This document shows, in pieces, positions 37,476 to 45,757 of a DNA stretch of 64,000 nt. Origin of the DNA: Verrucomicrobiia bacterium (GTDB lineage Bacteria; Verrucomicrobiota; Verrucomicrobiia; JABWAM01); contig JAQUAF010000017.1 of NCBI GenBank assembly GCA_028687435.1, positions 1 through 64,000 on the forward strand. Reading direction: 5' to 3'. The notes below the pieces were generated by a model. The model made no database searches. It was given only the letters and a program-made list of their open reading frames with translations, and was not told the origin of the DNA. Position numbers and translations under genes: made by a program. Each line of letters starts with the position of its first letter. Position 1 is the first letter of the stretch.

Positions 37476-38273
37476 ATGACAATCCTCTACTCATCTCTTG
37501 AGGTGCGAAGGGCCATCGAAAGGCTGTTCGCCAATCATGATACTGAGCGCGTTGCAATCACTGCATTTGTCGGGGATGGAGCAGAGTCCTACCTTCCTCA
37601 CCCCAAAGGGCTTCGCCTTATCTGTTGGCCTAAGGTCGGCAGCACGAACCCGAAGGTACTTCAATCCCTTTATAGACGTGGCGCACTAATAGAATTCGTC
37701 AATTTGCTGCACATGAAGGTTTACTGGGCTCACGAAATGGGGGCTGTGGTAGCCTCAGCCAACCTGACATCGAATGCCTTGGGGGCTGGTGATTTGAAGG
37801 AATGCGGTGTCTTTTTGAAGCCAGGAGAACTGGATATTCACCGCCTCATCGGGTCACTCAAAAGAATACCTTATTCTCAGGGGATAGGAGCCCTCGTCAA
37901 AGGACATAAGGAATTTCGCAACCAACTGAATATGCATGCTTCATCGTATCGTGATTTTTCAGAATGGTTTGCGCTCCCACGTCGGGAAAGATGGAGGATC
38001 GCTGTCTGGACCAGCTTTGCAAAACACTTCTCGATGGAGGCCTTGAGGGAGGCAAGATCGTTGCGCGGCAAGAGTCCTGAGTCCAGCGTGTGGTGCTATC
38101 AAGAAGATGAATTGCGTGCCGACGAGTGGGTTTTGTGTGTGCGCGTCAATCGGCGGGGTTCTCCTTTGTCTTTCGAATGGTTCATGCCCGAAAAGGTTGT
38201 GGAGTCTTCGAGAGCGGTGCGCGAGAATACCAACCTCAAGTACGAAGTGATTCAACTCTCCCCTTTGCGCTAA
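37476..38273 (+). CDS. PLD-superfamily nuclease-like protein (C-terminus probably frameshifted)
   Basis: 265 aa as read. A single HKD-like motif, LLHMKVYWAHEMGAVVASANLT, gives H-x-K then S-x-N-x-T; the usual Asp after HxK is a His. The LKECGVFL strand follows. The frame ends early with ...YEVIQLSPLR. The next frame continues PFALTTRFKAAFKEAVKEV..., which looks like the genuine end, so one base appears to be missing near 38259. Partner of the PD-(D/E)XK gene just upstream by distance and base composition. Confidence 0.7.
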   Translation: MTILYSSLEVRRAIERLFANHDTERVAITAFVGDGAESYLPHPKGLRLICWPKVGSTNPKVLQSLYRRGALIEFVNLLHMKVYWAHEMGAVVASANLTSNALGAGDLKECGVFLKPGELDIHRLIGSLKRIPYSQGIGALVKGHKEFRNQLNMHASSYRDFSEWFALPRRERWRIAVWTSFAKHFSMEALREARSLRGKSPESSVWCYQEDELRADEWVLCVRVNRRGSPLSFEWFMPEKVVESSRAVRENTNLKYEVIQLSPLR

Positions 38274-38407
38274 CAACCAGATTCAAGGCGGCTTTTAAGG
38301 AGGCGGTAAAGGAAGTTTGTGACGGCAAGCTCGATCACCGTATTCCCTCAAACCTTCCCAACAGGAAATTGCTCGATATGATTAATTCTTTCTATAGCAA
38401 AGCTTGA
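38258..38407 (+). pseudogene. Out-of-frame C-terminal tail of the PLD-like gene
   Basis: Read in the frame of 38258, the sequence encodes about 49 residues (LPFALTTRFKAAFKEAVKEV, then a Lys/Asp-rich end at SFYSKA). The composition is protein-like and has no start of its own. It joins smoothly to the PLD-like protein if one nucleotide is restored in the CTCTCCCCTTT tract (38256-38266). A sequencing error in a homopolymer and a true mutation cannot be told apart here. Confidence 0.55.
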
Positions 38408-38492
38408 AGCATTTCGTGACGGTCGGTTTTCATGCCAATCAATTTTGCGTCCTAGAACCTTCGCTCTCGATTGAATCGACCACAACTGGACC

Positions 38493-38513
38493 CGCCCTGC
38501 ACGGGCGAGTTTT
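38493..38513 (+). terminator. Intrinsic terminator after the nuclease genes
   Basis: CGCCC and GGGCG form a 5-bp stem with a TGCAC loop, followed by AGTTTT. It lies 86 bp beyond the restored PLD-like end at 38407. The rest of 38408-38639 shows no gene. Confidence 0.4.
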
Positions 38514-38639
38514 CGATGGATCAGCGAGACGAGACTGAGGATGTCTAAGGCGTCTTGCTCTGAAATTGGTCAATAGATATTCTCGACGTGTGCGTTGGAT
38601 TTCACTTAACACGTCTCCCTCATGCTTCCATTGTCACAG

Positions 38640-39623
38640 TTAGACGCGTATCACACTGTTGCGTGAACCATGCGGAGTGAGTACCCATTCCGGACAAGAA
38701 GGGTCCGGTAGATACTGTCCGTCCACTACGAACTGGTACTGGTGTTCGCCGGCTTCCAGGGTTAGACGCTTTGTCCACGCCTTGCTTCCCTCCTTGGGTT
38801 TATCCATATTTTGAGGTTTCCAATTATTGAAATCCCCGACTAATGTTACGCTCTCACTATCACTGTTAAAGGTGAAGTCATGGGGAACAGGTAATCGCAG
38901 TCCGAGCTGCGCCAGCTTGGATTTGACCTCGCGCTCTTTTGCGAAAAAGAGGAGGGCTTCGAAGCGATGGAGAGCCCCCCCACGAACAAACGATGCTAAT
39001 AGAAACAACAAGGCTAAGACGAACAATACCCCGAATTGCAGAGGGGGAGGTCCTAAGGAATACATCCATCCATCCCATGTAAATGGCCAGAACAGAGCAC
39101 GCTGTATGGAGCCCAAGTGTTGTAGGGCGAAATAGAACGATGCACAGTAAAGGGCCTCAGCAGTCATCAAGGTTAAAGTGCCTTCTGCATGTTCGATATG
39201 TAAGGTGTCCCTCTGAACCTGTGGGATAACTGTTTCCTCGCGACGGAGTATGTGGTACGCGATTATGCGGGAAGCGCATCTCACTTGAACCCTCTTGCGA
39301 AGCCACCATGTCGGACTAATTGGTGCGCCATCTCCTTCCGACGGTTTGAATGTTCTCCGCGTCTCCCCTATCCACATAAAAAAACAAAGTACGAGGTGGT
39401 GGATCGGAACAAACAAGCATCTGTGGATGGCATAAAAACCGATTCCTCCAGTCAGTAACAGAGGTAGAGATAATTGCCACGGCAGTGCGGTGACAGTACG
39501 CCAAGTGGTCGGGGCGAGATGGGGCATCAGCATCGCGACCAAGAAGCCTCCATAGGAATATCGGAGGAGGCGGGACAGTTCCTTGGTTAACGCTTCATGC
39601 CATGAGGAACAATCGGATGCCAT
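38640..39623 (-). CDS. Membrane protein with C-terminal glycogen-binding (CBM48) domain
   Basis: 327 aa. Hydrophobic spans are LSLPLLLTGGIGFYAIHRCLF, HHLVLCFFMWI, a weaker span near ALYCASFYFALQHL and FGVLFVLALLFLLASFV. The last 85 residues are an AMPK-beta-type glycogen-binding domain: ESVTLVGDFNNWKP, WTKRLTLEAGEHQYQFVVDG and LTPHGSRNSVIRV. A membrane anchor on this domain is unusual, and the gene sits in a defence-type cargo block. The start at 39623 follows no strong ribosome site. Function unknown. Confidence 0.75.
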   Translation of the reverse strand: MASDCSSWHEALTKELSRLLRYSYGGFLVAMLMPHLAPTTWRTVTALPWQLSLPLLLTGGIGFYAIHRCLFVPIHHLVLCFFMWIGETRRTFKPSEGDGAPISPTWWLRKRVQVRCASRIIAYHILRREETVIPQVQRDTLHIEHAEGTLTLMTAEALYCASFYFALQHLGSIQRALFWPFTWDGWMYSLGPPPLQFGVLFVLALLFLLASFVRGGALHRFEALLFFAKEREVKSKLAQLGLRLPVPHDFTFNSDSESVTLVGDFNNWKPQNMDKPKEGSKAWTKRLTLEAGEHQYQFVVDGQYLPDPSCPEWVLTPHGSRNSVIRV

Positions 39624-39915
39624 ACGAGTGGGTAGTTAAAAACGTCTACCCCACCGACTGTGGAGTGAAGGATGGAATGGGTCAAGTAGAGTTTGGGAAG
39701 ACTCCGTGACGGAATTCCCGCCCTTTTGTAATCGGCAAAGCGTCATGAGAAGGCAAGTTTGATTCAGTCGGGAACCAGCCCCGCCGTGGACTGGAAAGTT
39801 CGTTGCGTTTTTCGACCGGGATGTCCCAGCCGGCGTTCTTCGAAACCTGCTGCCGCCAATTTCCTAATGTCCCTTGGGAAGAAGTCTGTTTTAGGCAGGT
39901 CTCATCCCGTACAGG

Positions 39916-41136
39916 TCAGTTTGTGGTCAACTGCGTACAAGGAGGATCGGCCACCGTTGACGATGCTGGCGCACACGTCACGTCCGGCAGGCGGTCGATG
40001 GCACCGCGCAGGGCCTCGGGTCCCAGGTGGGTGTACTGCCGGCTCACCACCTCCGAGTCGTGCCCGATGATCTCGCGGGCGATCACGTCGCTGGCGCCGG
40101 CGGCCTTCAGCAGCGTCGTGGCCGAGTGCCTGAGCGAGTGGAAGCTCAGCGGGCTGAGCACGCGAGGGCCATCCCGCCCGTCCCCGTCCGCCCCCTTGTG
40201 GTGCGACCGCACCGGTGCCAGTCCGGCGGGTGCCAGCACCCTGTCGTGGAAGAGCGTCGATACGGTGCCGGTGCGCGCCGTGGCGAACTTGGGGAAGATC
40301 GGCTCGGTCGCATCGGCGGGGACCGGGAGGCTGCGGAGGTGTTGTTCCAACGGCATTGCCATCGGGATGATCATCCGTCGTCCCGTCTTCCGTGTCAGGA
40401 ACGAGACCGTCCGTTCTTTGAAGTCGATCTGGTCCCACGTCATTCGCATGACGTCGCCGAGGCGCTGGCCGGTGTACAGACCCAGCGTGACGAGGGTCCT
40501 GAAGGGAGTGTCGCCACAGGCTTGGAGCAGGCGCTCCAGCTCTGGCACGGTGAATCCCCGCCGCCTCGACTCGCGCTGCTGCTGCTTGATGATCCCGACG
40601 ACGCGCGCCGGATTGTTGGTCGCCAGGCCGTGCTCGATGGCCATGTTGAAGCAGGCGCGGATGGTCTTCACGCTGTAGTTGGCCGTGCCGGCCGACAACT
40701 CCCTCGCCTGCGCGTCCCGGAACTCGATGATGGTTTTCGGATCAATGAGGGCGATGTCCTTGTCCGCCCTTGGCCCGAGGAACTTCAGGAAGCGCCGCGC
40801 CACGGTCTGGTAACGGAGCGCGGTGGTCCTCGCCGCCTCGAGCATCTTGGCCTTGCACCACATCTGAAAGCACTCCCTCACCGTGTTGACGGGCATGGGC
40901 GAGCGGTGCGCGATCAGGTACAGGTCCTGGACGGTCCTCGCCACCACGCCCCTGGCCGCCTCGGGCGTCAACTTGCCCGCGCGCGCCAGGAGCGTCACCT
41001 GCTCCCAGCCTCGGGCGATCTCCTCGGCCTGGCGCCGGTCGGCGGTCCGGGTGCTCCGGAAGTGCCTCCTCCCGTCCGGTCCGCGGAATGCCGCGATCCA
41101 GAACTTGGAGGAGCGGTTGCGGTGGAGTGATGCCAT
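39916..41136 (-). CDS. int: Tyrosine site-specific recombinase (element integrase)
   Basis: 406 aa. A SAM-like core-binding domain occupies about 80-180. The catalytic domain has Arg225 in YTGQRLGDV, His333 and Arg336 in SFHSLRHSATT, His359 in IIGHDS and Tyr368 in SRQYTHLG, so all five active residues are present. The C-terminal tail is Pro/Ala-rich. Ribosome site AAGGAACGAGC precedes the ATG. It lies 3.7 kb from the predicted tRNA attL, with nuclease cargo between, which suggests cargo insertion after the element was assembled. The last gene of the minus-strand replication block. Confidence 0.95.
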   Translation of the reverse strand: MASLHRNRSSKFWIAAFRGPDGRRHFRSTRTADRRQAEEIARGWEQVTLLARAGKLTPEAARGVVARTVQDLYLIAHRSPMPVNTVRECFQMWCKAKMLEAARTTALRYQTVARRFLKFLGPRADKDIALIDPKTIIEFRDAQARELSAGTANYSVKTIRACFNMAIEHGLATNNPARVVGIIKQQQRESRRRGFTVPELERLLQACGDTPFRTLVTLGLYTGQRLGDVMRMTWDQIDFKERTVSFLTRKTGRRMIIPMAMPLEQHLRSLPVPADATEPIFPKFATARTGTVSTLFHDRVLAPAGLAPVRSHHKGADGDGRDGPRVLSPLSFHSLRHSATTLLKAAGASDVIAREIIGHDSEVVSRQYTHLGPEALRGAIDRLPDVTCAPASSTVADPPCTQLTTN

Positions 41137-41187
41137 GCTCGTTCCTTGTGGGTCGTTTCGTTTGCCTCGCTGATCCGAATTGTGCGG

Positions 41188-43005
41188 TCAGTACTCCGGT
41201 TCATTGAAGTCGAACGGACCGCCAGCGACCGTCGCGACGGGTCCCTCCTCAGGGGTGTCGGCATCAGGCACCGTGACCGGCACGGCGGCAGGGTCCAGCG
41301 GATCGAACTTGTAGGACTTGGTCGTCCGGATGCCGTGGCCCTGACGGATCTCATCCTCCTCGATGCGGGTGACTTGGACGCGATCCACGGTCACGGTGTC
41401 GGAATCGCCGAAGCACAGCTTCAGCCTGCGCCCGATCATCTGGCACGCGTTCGCCTCAAACTTCTCATCGCTCATGGCCCGCATCCGGTCGGTGCCGGGG
41501 ATCTCGAGTCCGGTCTGTTCGCAGATCCCAACCAATTCGCTGCTCTTCAGCCACTTGCCCCGGCGCCTCTGCTTCTCAACCGCGAGCGCCAGTTTGCGGA
41601 GCCAGGTCAGCGACGGGTTGGTCATCCTCTGGCGCACCTCCTCGTATCCATCGAGCAGGGGCGGCAGGCCCAGGAGATTCTGGACGATCCAGTCCAGTAC
41701 CTGGCAGGCGGGACGGAAGTCGTGGCGGGCCTCGTCCGTCCGGGGCTGCCGCGCGTCCCACCACGCCTTGACGAGCGAGAAGATCGCCCCCAGGTAGCGG
41801 CCCCGGTTGGCGCGCACGTGGGCGATGAGGTCCCCCTCGTCGAATCGCCGGAAGGAGTAGCCGATGGGCTGCTTCAGGATGCGGATGCAGAGCACGCGAT
41901 TCGCCAGGTCGTACGTCAACTCGGCCTCGTTGCTGGTGCCGAAGAGCACCACCCGCCGCGTCTCGATGCTGACCGGGGGACTGTACGGCACCCGCGCCAC
42001 GAAGAGCGACTCGGTCAGGAAGCTCTCGAGGAACTGGCTGTCGAACTTCCCTCGCAGGTTGTCGAAGCTGACAAGCGCATAGCCGCGTATCAGGCAGTGG
42101 CCGAAGTCCTCGGCAATGCTCCCGACCCCTCCCATCCTGGGCCGCAGCGAGATCGTCGCCGGTTCATGGTTGTAGACGGTGGTCGTGAGCCTGAAGCCGT
42201 AGCCCTTGCCCGCCTGGGACGCGTTGGCCTCCCAGAGGAACATCGGCGGGCGGCCCCCGAACCTCTCGATGATGCCGCCGTGGACGAGGGCCGGCGCGAG
42301 CAGTGAGGCTGCGGCGCGCGACCGATCCGCGTCGGTGGCGAAGCGATAGTCCGCCAGGAGTTCCAGGAATGTCTCCCTGGCCTCGCTGGAAGGCACGATC
42401 TCCGGCGCCTGGCCGAACGCCATCACCCGGCTCTCCGGATCGTACTGGACCACTGTGTCGAGGTTGCCGTTGGGACGCACCACCAGCACCGGACAGGGCG
42501 AGAGGAGCACGATCTCACGGAAGCCTCCCTGGAACTGCGGGGCCTCCATGATGGCCTTCGCCATGTCCGAGGTCAGCAGGGCCGGGGTGAGCGTCACGTT
42601 CCCCTCCCTGTCCTTCGTGTATCGGTGGAGGCTGGCGTGTTCCTCGGCCAGCGACCGGAGCCGCACGTCCCGGACGGGTTCCAGCGAGTGCTTGCCCCCT
42701 TGGGTGACGAGTTGGGAGGCGGCCTTCCCCTTCACGAAGAGGTTGTCCGCCCTCCCCAGTGCCTCACCCAAGTCACTGGCGGTGTCGATGATCCTGATCC
42801 CTTCGGTGCTGTCCGGGAGCAGGACGATGGGCTTCCGACTGTCCCTCTTCCGGCGGGAGAGCATCTCCTTCCAGGGGCGGAGGGGCTGTAGCTCGGCGCG
42901 ATCCTGCGGACCGCTCTCCTGTGGGCTGCTCGAGCCGTTGGGTTGGTTAGCGGAGCCGGTGACTTCAGTCATCGCGGCTCTTCCGTCTTGTGTTTGTACT
43001 GGCAT
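41188..43005 (-). CDS. Helicase-type ATPase partner of the primase
   Basis: 605 aa. The P-loop is EANASQAGKGY (about 260-268), Walker B YALVSFDN (Asp about 315), sensor 1 LFGTSNEA (Asn about 359) and an arginine-finger candidate in LANRVLCIRI. This is the order seen in primase-associated helicases of plasmids and phage satellites. The C-terminal 200 residues look like winged-helix linkers. The start at 43005 follows an AGAGAA site; the in-frame ATG at 43050 overlaps the primase gene by 19 bp. Likely replicative helicase or initiator of the element. Confidence 0.8.
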   Translation of the reverse strand: MPVQTQDGRAAMTEVTGSANQPNGSSSPQESGPQDRAELQPLRPWKEMLSRRKRDSRKPIVLLPDSTEGIRIIDTASDLGEALGRADNLFVKGKAASQLVTQGGKHSLEPVRDVRLRSLAEEHASLHRYTKDREGNVTLTPALLTSDMAKAIMEAPQFQGGFREIVLLSPCPVLVVRPNGNLDTVVQYDPESRVMAFGQAPEIVPSSEARETFLELLADYRFATDADRSRAAASLLAPALVHGGIIERFGGRPPMFLWEANASQAGKGYGFRLTTTVYNHEPATISLRPRMGGVGSIAEDFGHCLIRGYALVSFDNLRGKFDSQFLESFLTESLFVARVPYSPPVSIETRRVVLFGTSNEAELTYDLANRVLCIRILKQPIGYSFRRFDEGDLIAHVRANRGRYLGAIFSLVKAWWDARQPRTDEARHDFRPACQVLDWIVQNLLGLPPLLDGYEEVRQRMTNPSLTWLRKLALAVEKQRRRGKWLKSSELVGICEQTGLEIPGTDRMRAMSDEKFEANACQMIGRRLKLCFGDSDTVTVDRVQVTRIEEDEIRQGHGIRTTKSYKFDPLDPAAVPVTVPDADTPEEGPVATVAGGPFDFNEPEY

Positions 43006-43031
43006 AAATTTTCTCTGGTGTCGGTCTGCGC

Positions 43032-44036
43032 TCACGCGATCGGTTTCCAAGAGGGGTTGAGATTGAGGTAGAGGAGGCGCTGGAGCCCGTCGCCGGTCGC
43101 GCCGATGGTCCGGCGCGCGCCGGGGAGGCGGCTCAGCCGACTCGGATTCCTGTTCGCGGGATCGATCCCGAACGGGACCAGGTAGCGGTAGATGTCGGAG
43201 ACCTTCGCCTGGTAGAGGTTCAGGTCTTTGGCATCGACTCGCAGCCAGGCGTGGAGCGACTTGCCGCCGCTAGTGATGATCGCAGCGATGGGCAGCTTGA
43301 CCCGCGCCAGGAAGGCGAGTTGGAGATCCAGCGGGATGGAGTCGAACTCCACCATGGCGTATCGGAAGTTGGCGACGTTGGAGTTGGCGATCCCCCTCCC
43401 GTCCAGTGGATTGATCCGGACCCAGGTGCCGGCATCGCCCTGGGGGACTCCATTCCGTCGCTCCATTCCGAGCGTCCACTCCGCTCTCCGCCTCACGATG
43501 CCGTACTTGGGGCACGGTCTCCCGTCTGGCCCAACCCTGAAGTGCCAGACCAGGTTGATCCACTCGTCGGGTTTGAAGAGTTCCCGCAGGAAGGTCACGG
43601 CCTGGCCCATCGGATCGCCATCCACCCTGCATGGCGAGCGCTCCCGAACTTCGTCCTCCACACACTTGAACTCACCGATGAATTTCCTGATGTTCCGGAC
43701 TGCCTCGTCAGGTGCGATTCGGGGAAGCTTGGACCGTTGGAGCTTGTTGTCGGAAGATGGATTGGGTGATAGGTCGTACTTGGCAATACCCTCAATGACA
43801 GCCCAAATTTCCTCATCGGGAACGGGGTTGGGACCGTCCGCGTCGTAGTTGGGGCGCAGCAGGCCGAAGATCTCCTTGGGCGCGAAGCCCCTCGCTGTGA
43901 GCGCGACCGTGATCTTCACGATCTGGTGGTGCCGCTCGCCGTGAGTCTCCGGATTATCGAGTTCCTCTTGGGTGGAGGATGGAATCCGGCGATCCCTCAC
44001 GATGGGTCGGCAGACGTTGGGTGGGATGATGTCCAT
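43032..44036 (-). CDS. Archaeo-eukaryotic-type primase (PrimPol-like)
   Basis: 334 aa. A PriCT-like helical segment (about 25-90) comes first, followed by the catalytic fold: metal motif VEFD (Glu230, Asp232), the S-x-H motif in ITSGGKSLHAWLRV (256-266), and SRLPGARR near the C-terminus. Circular order with a leading PriCT is known in mobile-element primases. Starts 3 bp after the HTH gene stop and slightly overlaps or abuts the helicase gene, so all three form one replication operon. Confidence 0.85.
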   Translation of the reverse strand: MDIIPPNVCRPIVRDRRIPSSTQEELDNPETHGERHHQIVKITVALTARGFAPKEIFGLLRPNYDADGPNPVPDEEIWAVIEGIAKYDLSPNPSSDNKLQRSKLPRIAPDEAVRNIRKFIGEFKCVEDEVRERSPCRVDGDPMGQAVTFLRELFKPDEWINLVWHFRVGPDGRPCPKYGIVRRRAEWTLGMERRNGVPQGDAGTWVRINPLDGRGIANSNVANFRYAMVEFDSIPLDLQLAFLARVKLPIAAIITSGGKSLHAWLRVDAKDLNLYQAKVSDIYRYLVPFGIDPANRNPSRLSRLPGARRTIGATGDGLQRLLYLNLNPSWKPIA

Positions 44037-44039
44037 GGA

Positions 44040-44315
44040 TCAGACTCCGGTGCGCAGGTTTTCGGTGAGGTATCGCCGGACTGATTCGACGTGGATCAGT
44101 CGGACGCCGTTCTTGCAGCCGGCCTTCCGGTACAGGAATGACCGGATCTTGCCGTTGCGGATCAATTCATAGACCATGAATTTAGAGAGTGAGAAGATTC
44201 GCTTCAGGTCGGCCACCCGGGCGAATTCACATCCCACCTGCGAGGGGTCGCCGGCCCGGATGGGCTCCGTGGTCCATGCGCCGTCGCGGTTGTTCTCTGT
44301 CTGATGTTCTCTCAT
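44040..44315 (-). CDS. Excisionase/MerR-type helix-turn-helix protein
   Basis: 91 aa. The winged-helix segment VADLKRIFSLSKFMVYELIRNGKIRSFLYRKAGCKNGVRLIHVESVRRYL matches short Xis-type DNA-binding proteins. Ribosome site AGAAG precedes the ATG. It may act as excisionase with the integrase 3 kb downstream, or regulate the primase operon that begins with it. Confidence 0.8.
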   Translation of the reverse strand: MREHQTENNRDGAWTTEPIRAGDPSQVGCEFARVADLKRIFSLSKFMVYELIRNGKIRSFLYRKAGCKNGVRLIHVESVRRYLTENLRTGV

Positions 44316-44336
44316 TGTCTTCTGGTATTGTGGTTT

Positions 44337-44365
44337 GGGGGTGGCGGGATTGGCCCGCCACCCCC
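44337..44365 (-). terminator. Hairpin T3, 12-bp stem
   Basis: GGGGGTGGCGGG (44337-44348) and CCCGCCACCCCC (44354-44365) pair perfectly around ATTGG. It follows the 44381-44920 gene and precedes the HTH gene. Sequence is homologous to hairpin T2 at 45051-45083, sharing GGATTGG across the loop. No U-tract. Confidence 0.65.
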
Positions 44366-44380
44366 GTGGGTTACGGTTGG

Positions 44381-44920
44381 TTATGCCTCCAGACTTTCAT
44401 CGGAGGCGGTCGTCACTGCCTCGGCCGGCTGCGGCGGGGCTTCACGGCTGCCGCACTCCTCGTAGACCCGGTCGATGATGGACCGGAACTTCTCCTGCGC
44501 CTCTGCCGGGATGTCCTCACGTCCCGCCTTGTCGAAGGCCGACTTGACGAACGTGAAGTAGAAGCTCCGGGAGTTGTGCCGGTGCCCCCTCCGCAGTTCG
44601 ATGGGCAGTGAGGCCAATCGCTCCCTGGCGCCTGCCACGAACTCCTCCGCCTCCTCCCTGGTGGGCGGGTTCCCGCCGCAGGACCTGGCGACGAACTCGA
44701 TGGCCTCGCCCGCCAGCCCATTCGACACCTGGAAGGCATCGAAGTTGAGCAGCGGGAGCGGGTGCCGGCGCTGGCCCTTGCGGATCATCTTGCCGATGAC
44801 CGCCGTCGCCCCATCCACCACCTGCTGCTCCTTGCGTTGGTTGCTTCCACCGTCCGCCGGCGCTGTCGCCGGGGCGGATGTGGAACCGTTGCTGTCTGCT
44901 GCGATGACTTTATTAGTCAT
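44381..44920 (-). CDS. Element backbone protein, unknown
   Basis: 179 aa. A low-complexity Ala/Pro/Gly N-terminus is followed by a helical region (AVIGKMIRKGQRRHPLPLLNFDAFQVSNGLAGEAIEFVAR) and a charged C-terminus. The ATG at 44920 follows AGAGAGAAAAGCC. The frame is open further upstream (to 45043) through GC-rich sequence containing an imperfect hairpin. Not recognised. It is flanked by hairpins T2 and T3 as its own transcription unit. Confidence 0.65.
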   Translation of the reverse strand: MTNKVIAADSNGSTSAPATAPADGGSNQRKEQQVVDGATAVIGKMIRKGQRRHPLPLLNFDAFQVSNGLAGEAIEFVARSCGGNPPTREEAEEFVAGARERLASLPIELRRGHRHNSRSFYFTFVKSAFDKAGREDIPAEAQEKFRSIIDRVYEECGSREAPPQPAEAVTTASDESLEA

Positions 44921-45050
44921 GGCTTTTCTCTCTCTTCTAATCTCGCGTCCCCCCGTCCAGCCCCCGCCTGATGGGCGGGTGTGAAGCCAGCGGGCGATAC
45001 GGAGAGTGGTCGCGGCCGTAGCCGCAAATTGTTGTTGATTCATTCGTCGT

Positions 45051-45083
45051 TGGGGGCTGGCAGGATTGGACTGCCAGCCCCCA
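45051..45083 (-). terminator. Hairpin T2, 13-bp stem
   Basis: TGGGGGCTGGCAG (45051-45063) pairs perfectly with CTGCCAGCCCCCA (45071-45083) around a 7-nt loop. It lies 20 bp beyond the stop of the 45104-45376 gene and belongs to the same hairpin family as T3 and T1. Confidence 0.7.
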
Positions 45084-45103
45084 GTCGGTCGTCCACGTTG
45101 CGA

Positions 45104-45376
45104 TCACACGTGGTCAGCAGCGCAGTCCTGAGCCTTGCGGACGAATGCCAGAGTCCGTTCCAACTCATCGCGCAGCCACTGCCGCACGAACTGCCTCTCA
45201 GCGGGTTCTCCGATGAGGCAGTCCGCGCACTCCGCACGCGTCTGCTGCATCGCATCAAACACGCGTTGCCACAGCCGCATGTCGGCATCCCAGATGACAG
45301 CCATGGCTTCCGGGTTGCGGATTCCGCCGTCCATCACCACGCCGGCGGTTCCTTTGTCTGGCCTTGCTTTCTTCAT
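45104..45376 (-). CDS. Small element protein, unknown
   Basis: 90 aa, soluble, rich in Arg, Ala and Asp (LWQRVFDAMQQTRAECADCLIG, then a helical tail). It has a strong ribosome site GAAGGAGAAGAGAAG before the ATG. Not recognised. A 57-bp leader repeat (45399-45455) lies just upstream and hairpin T2 just downstream, making a compact one-gene module. Confidence 0.65.
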   Translation of the reverse strand: MKKARPDKGTAGVVMDGGIRNPEAMAVIWDADMRLWQRVFDAMQQTRAECADCLIGEPAERQFVRQWLRDELERTLAFVRKAQDCAADHV

Positions 45377-45398
45377 CTTCTCTTCTCCTTCTCGCTTC

Positions 45399-45455
45399 GG
45401 TTTTGCGCCGCACCCCCATCCGTCCGGATGGGGATCGAGCGCTTGTTGGTTAAAT
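45399..45455 (-). promoter_or_regulatory. 57-bp leader repeat, copy A
   Basis: 50 of 57 bases match copy B at 45758-45814. Both lie 23-26 bp upstream of a small gene on the minus strand. It contains a hairpin, CCCCATCC/GGATGGGG with a 4-nt loop. One minus-strand frame reads NQQALDPHPDGWG in copy A and NQQALDFHPHGWG in copy B. It could be a riboregulator, a protein-binding RNA leader or a leader peptide. Confidence 0.75.
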
Positions 45456-45480
45456 CCTCGTTGGGCTTCACCTTGCAGAA

Positions 45481-45509
45481 AGGGCCGGCAGGGGTGACCT
45501 GCCGGCCCT
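45481..45509 (-). terminator. Hairpin T1, 11-bp stem
   Basis: AGGGCCGGCAG (45481-45491) pairs with CTGCCGGCCCT (45499-45509) around a 7-nt loop. On the minus strand the stem is followed by TTTCTG. It separates the 45547-45732 gene from leader copy A. Confidence 0.65.
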
Positions 45510-45546
45510 TTCGCTCGGTGGGGTTGCCTCCCGTCTCTGGAGGGAG

Positions 45547-45732
45547 TTAGTTGAGGTTCAGGCGGCTCATGCGGCTCAGATGGATCTCCAGGCGCTCCGC
45601 TATCTTGCGCTGTTCACGTTTCACTGCGTTCCGCACACGTTGTTCTTCGGTTAACGTGCGGAGGGTGGGGACGGTGCCCCACATGCGCTGTTGGTCCGCA
45701 TATCTGATGTGTGGATCCTTGCATGTGTTCAC
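45547..45732 (-). CDS. Very small element protein with GTG start
   Basis: 61 aa from a GTG at 45732. The near-perfect ribosome site AAAGGAGGTG, 6 nt upstream, fixes this start. The longer in-frame ATG (45837) would run through the leader repeat. The protein is basic (EEQRVRNAVKREQRKIAERLEIHLSRMSRLNLN) and probably helical. Not recognised; size and charge would suit a nucleic-acid-binding regulator. Confidence 0.6.
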   Translation of the reverse strand: MNTCKDPHIRYADQQRMWGTVPTLRTLTEEQRVRNAVKREQRKIAERLEIHLSRMSRLNLN

Positions 45733-45757
45733 TTTTATCACCTCCTTTCTTTGTTTG

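Noticed and set aside
40027-41130. Plus-strand frame of 367 codons opposite the integrase
   Set aside because: Arg/Gly/Val-rich without motifs; the integrase with all catalytic residues is on the other strand.
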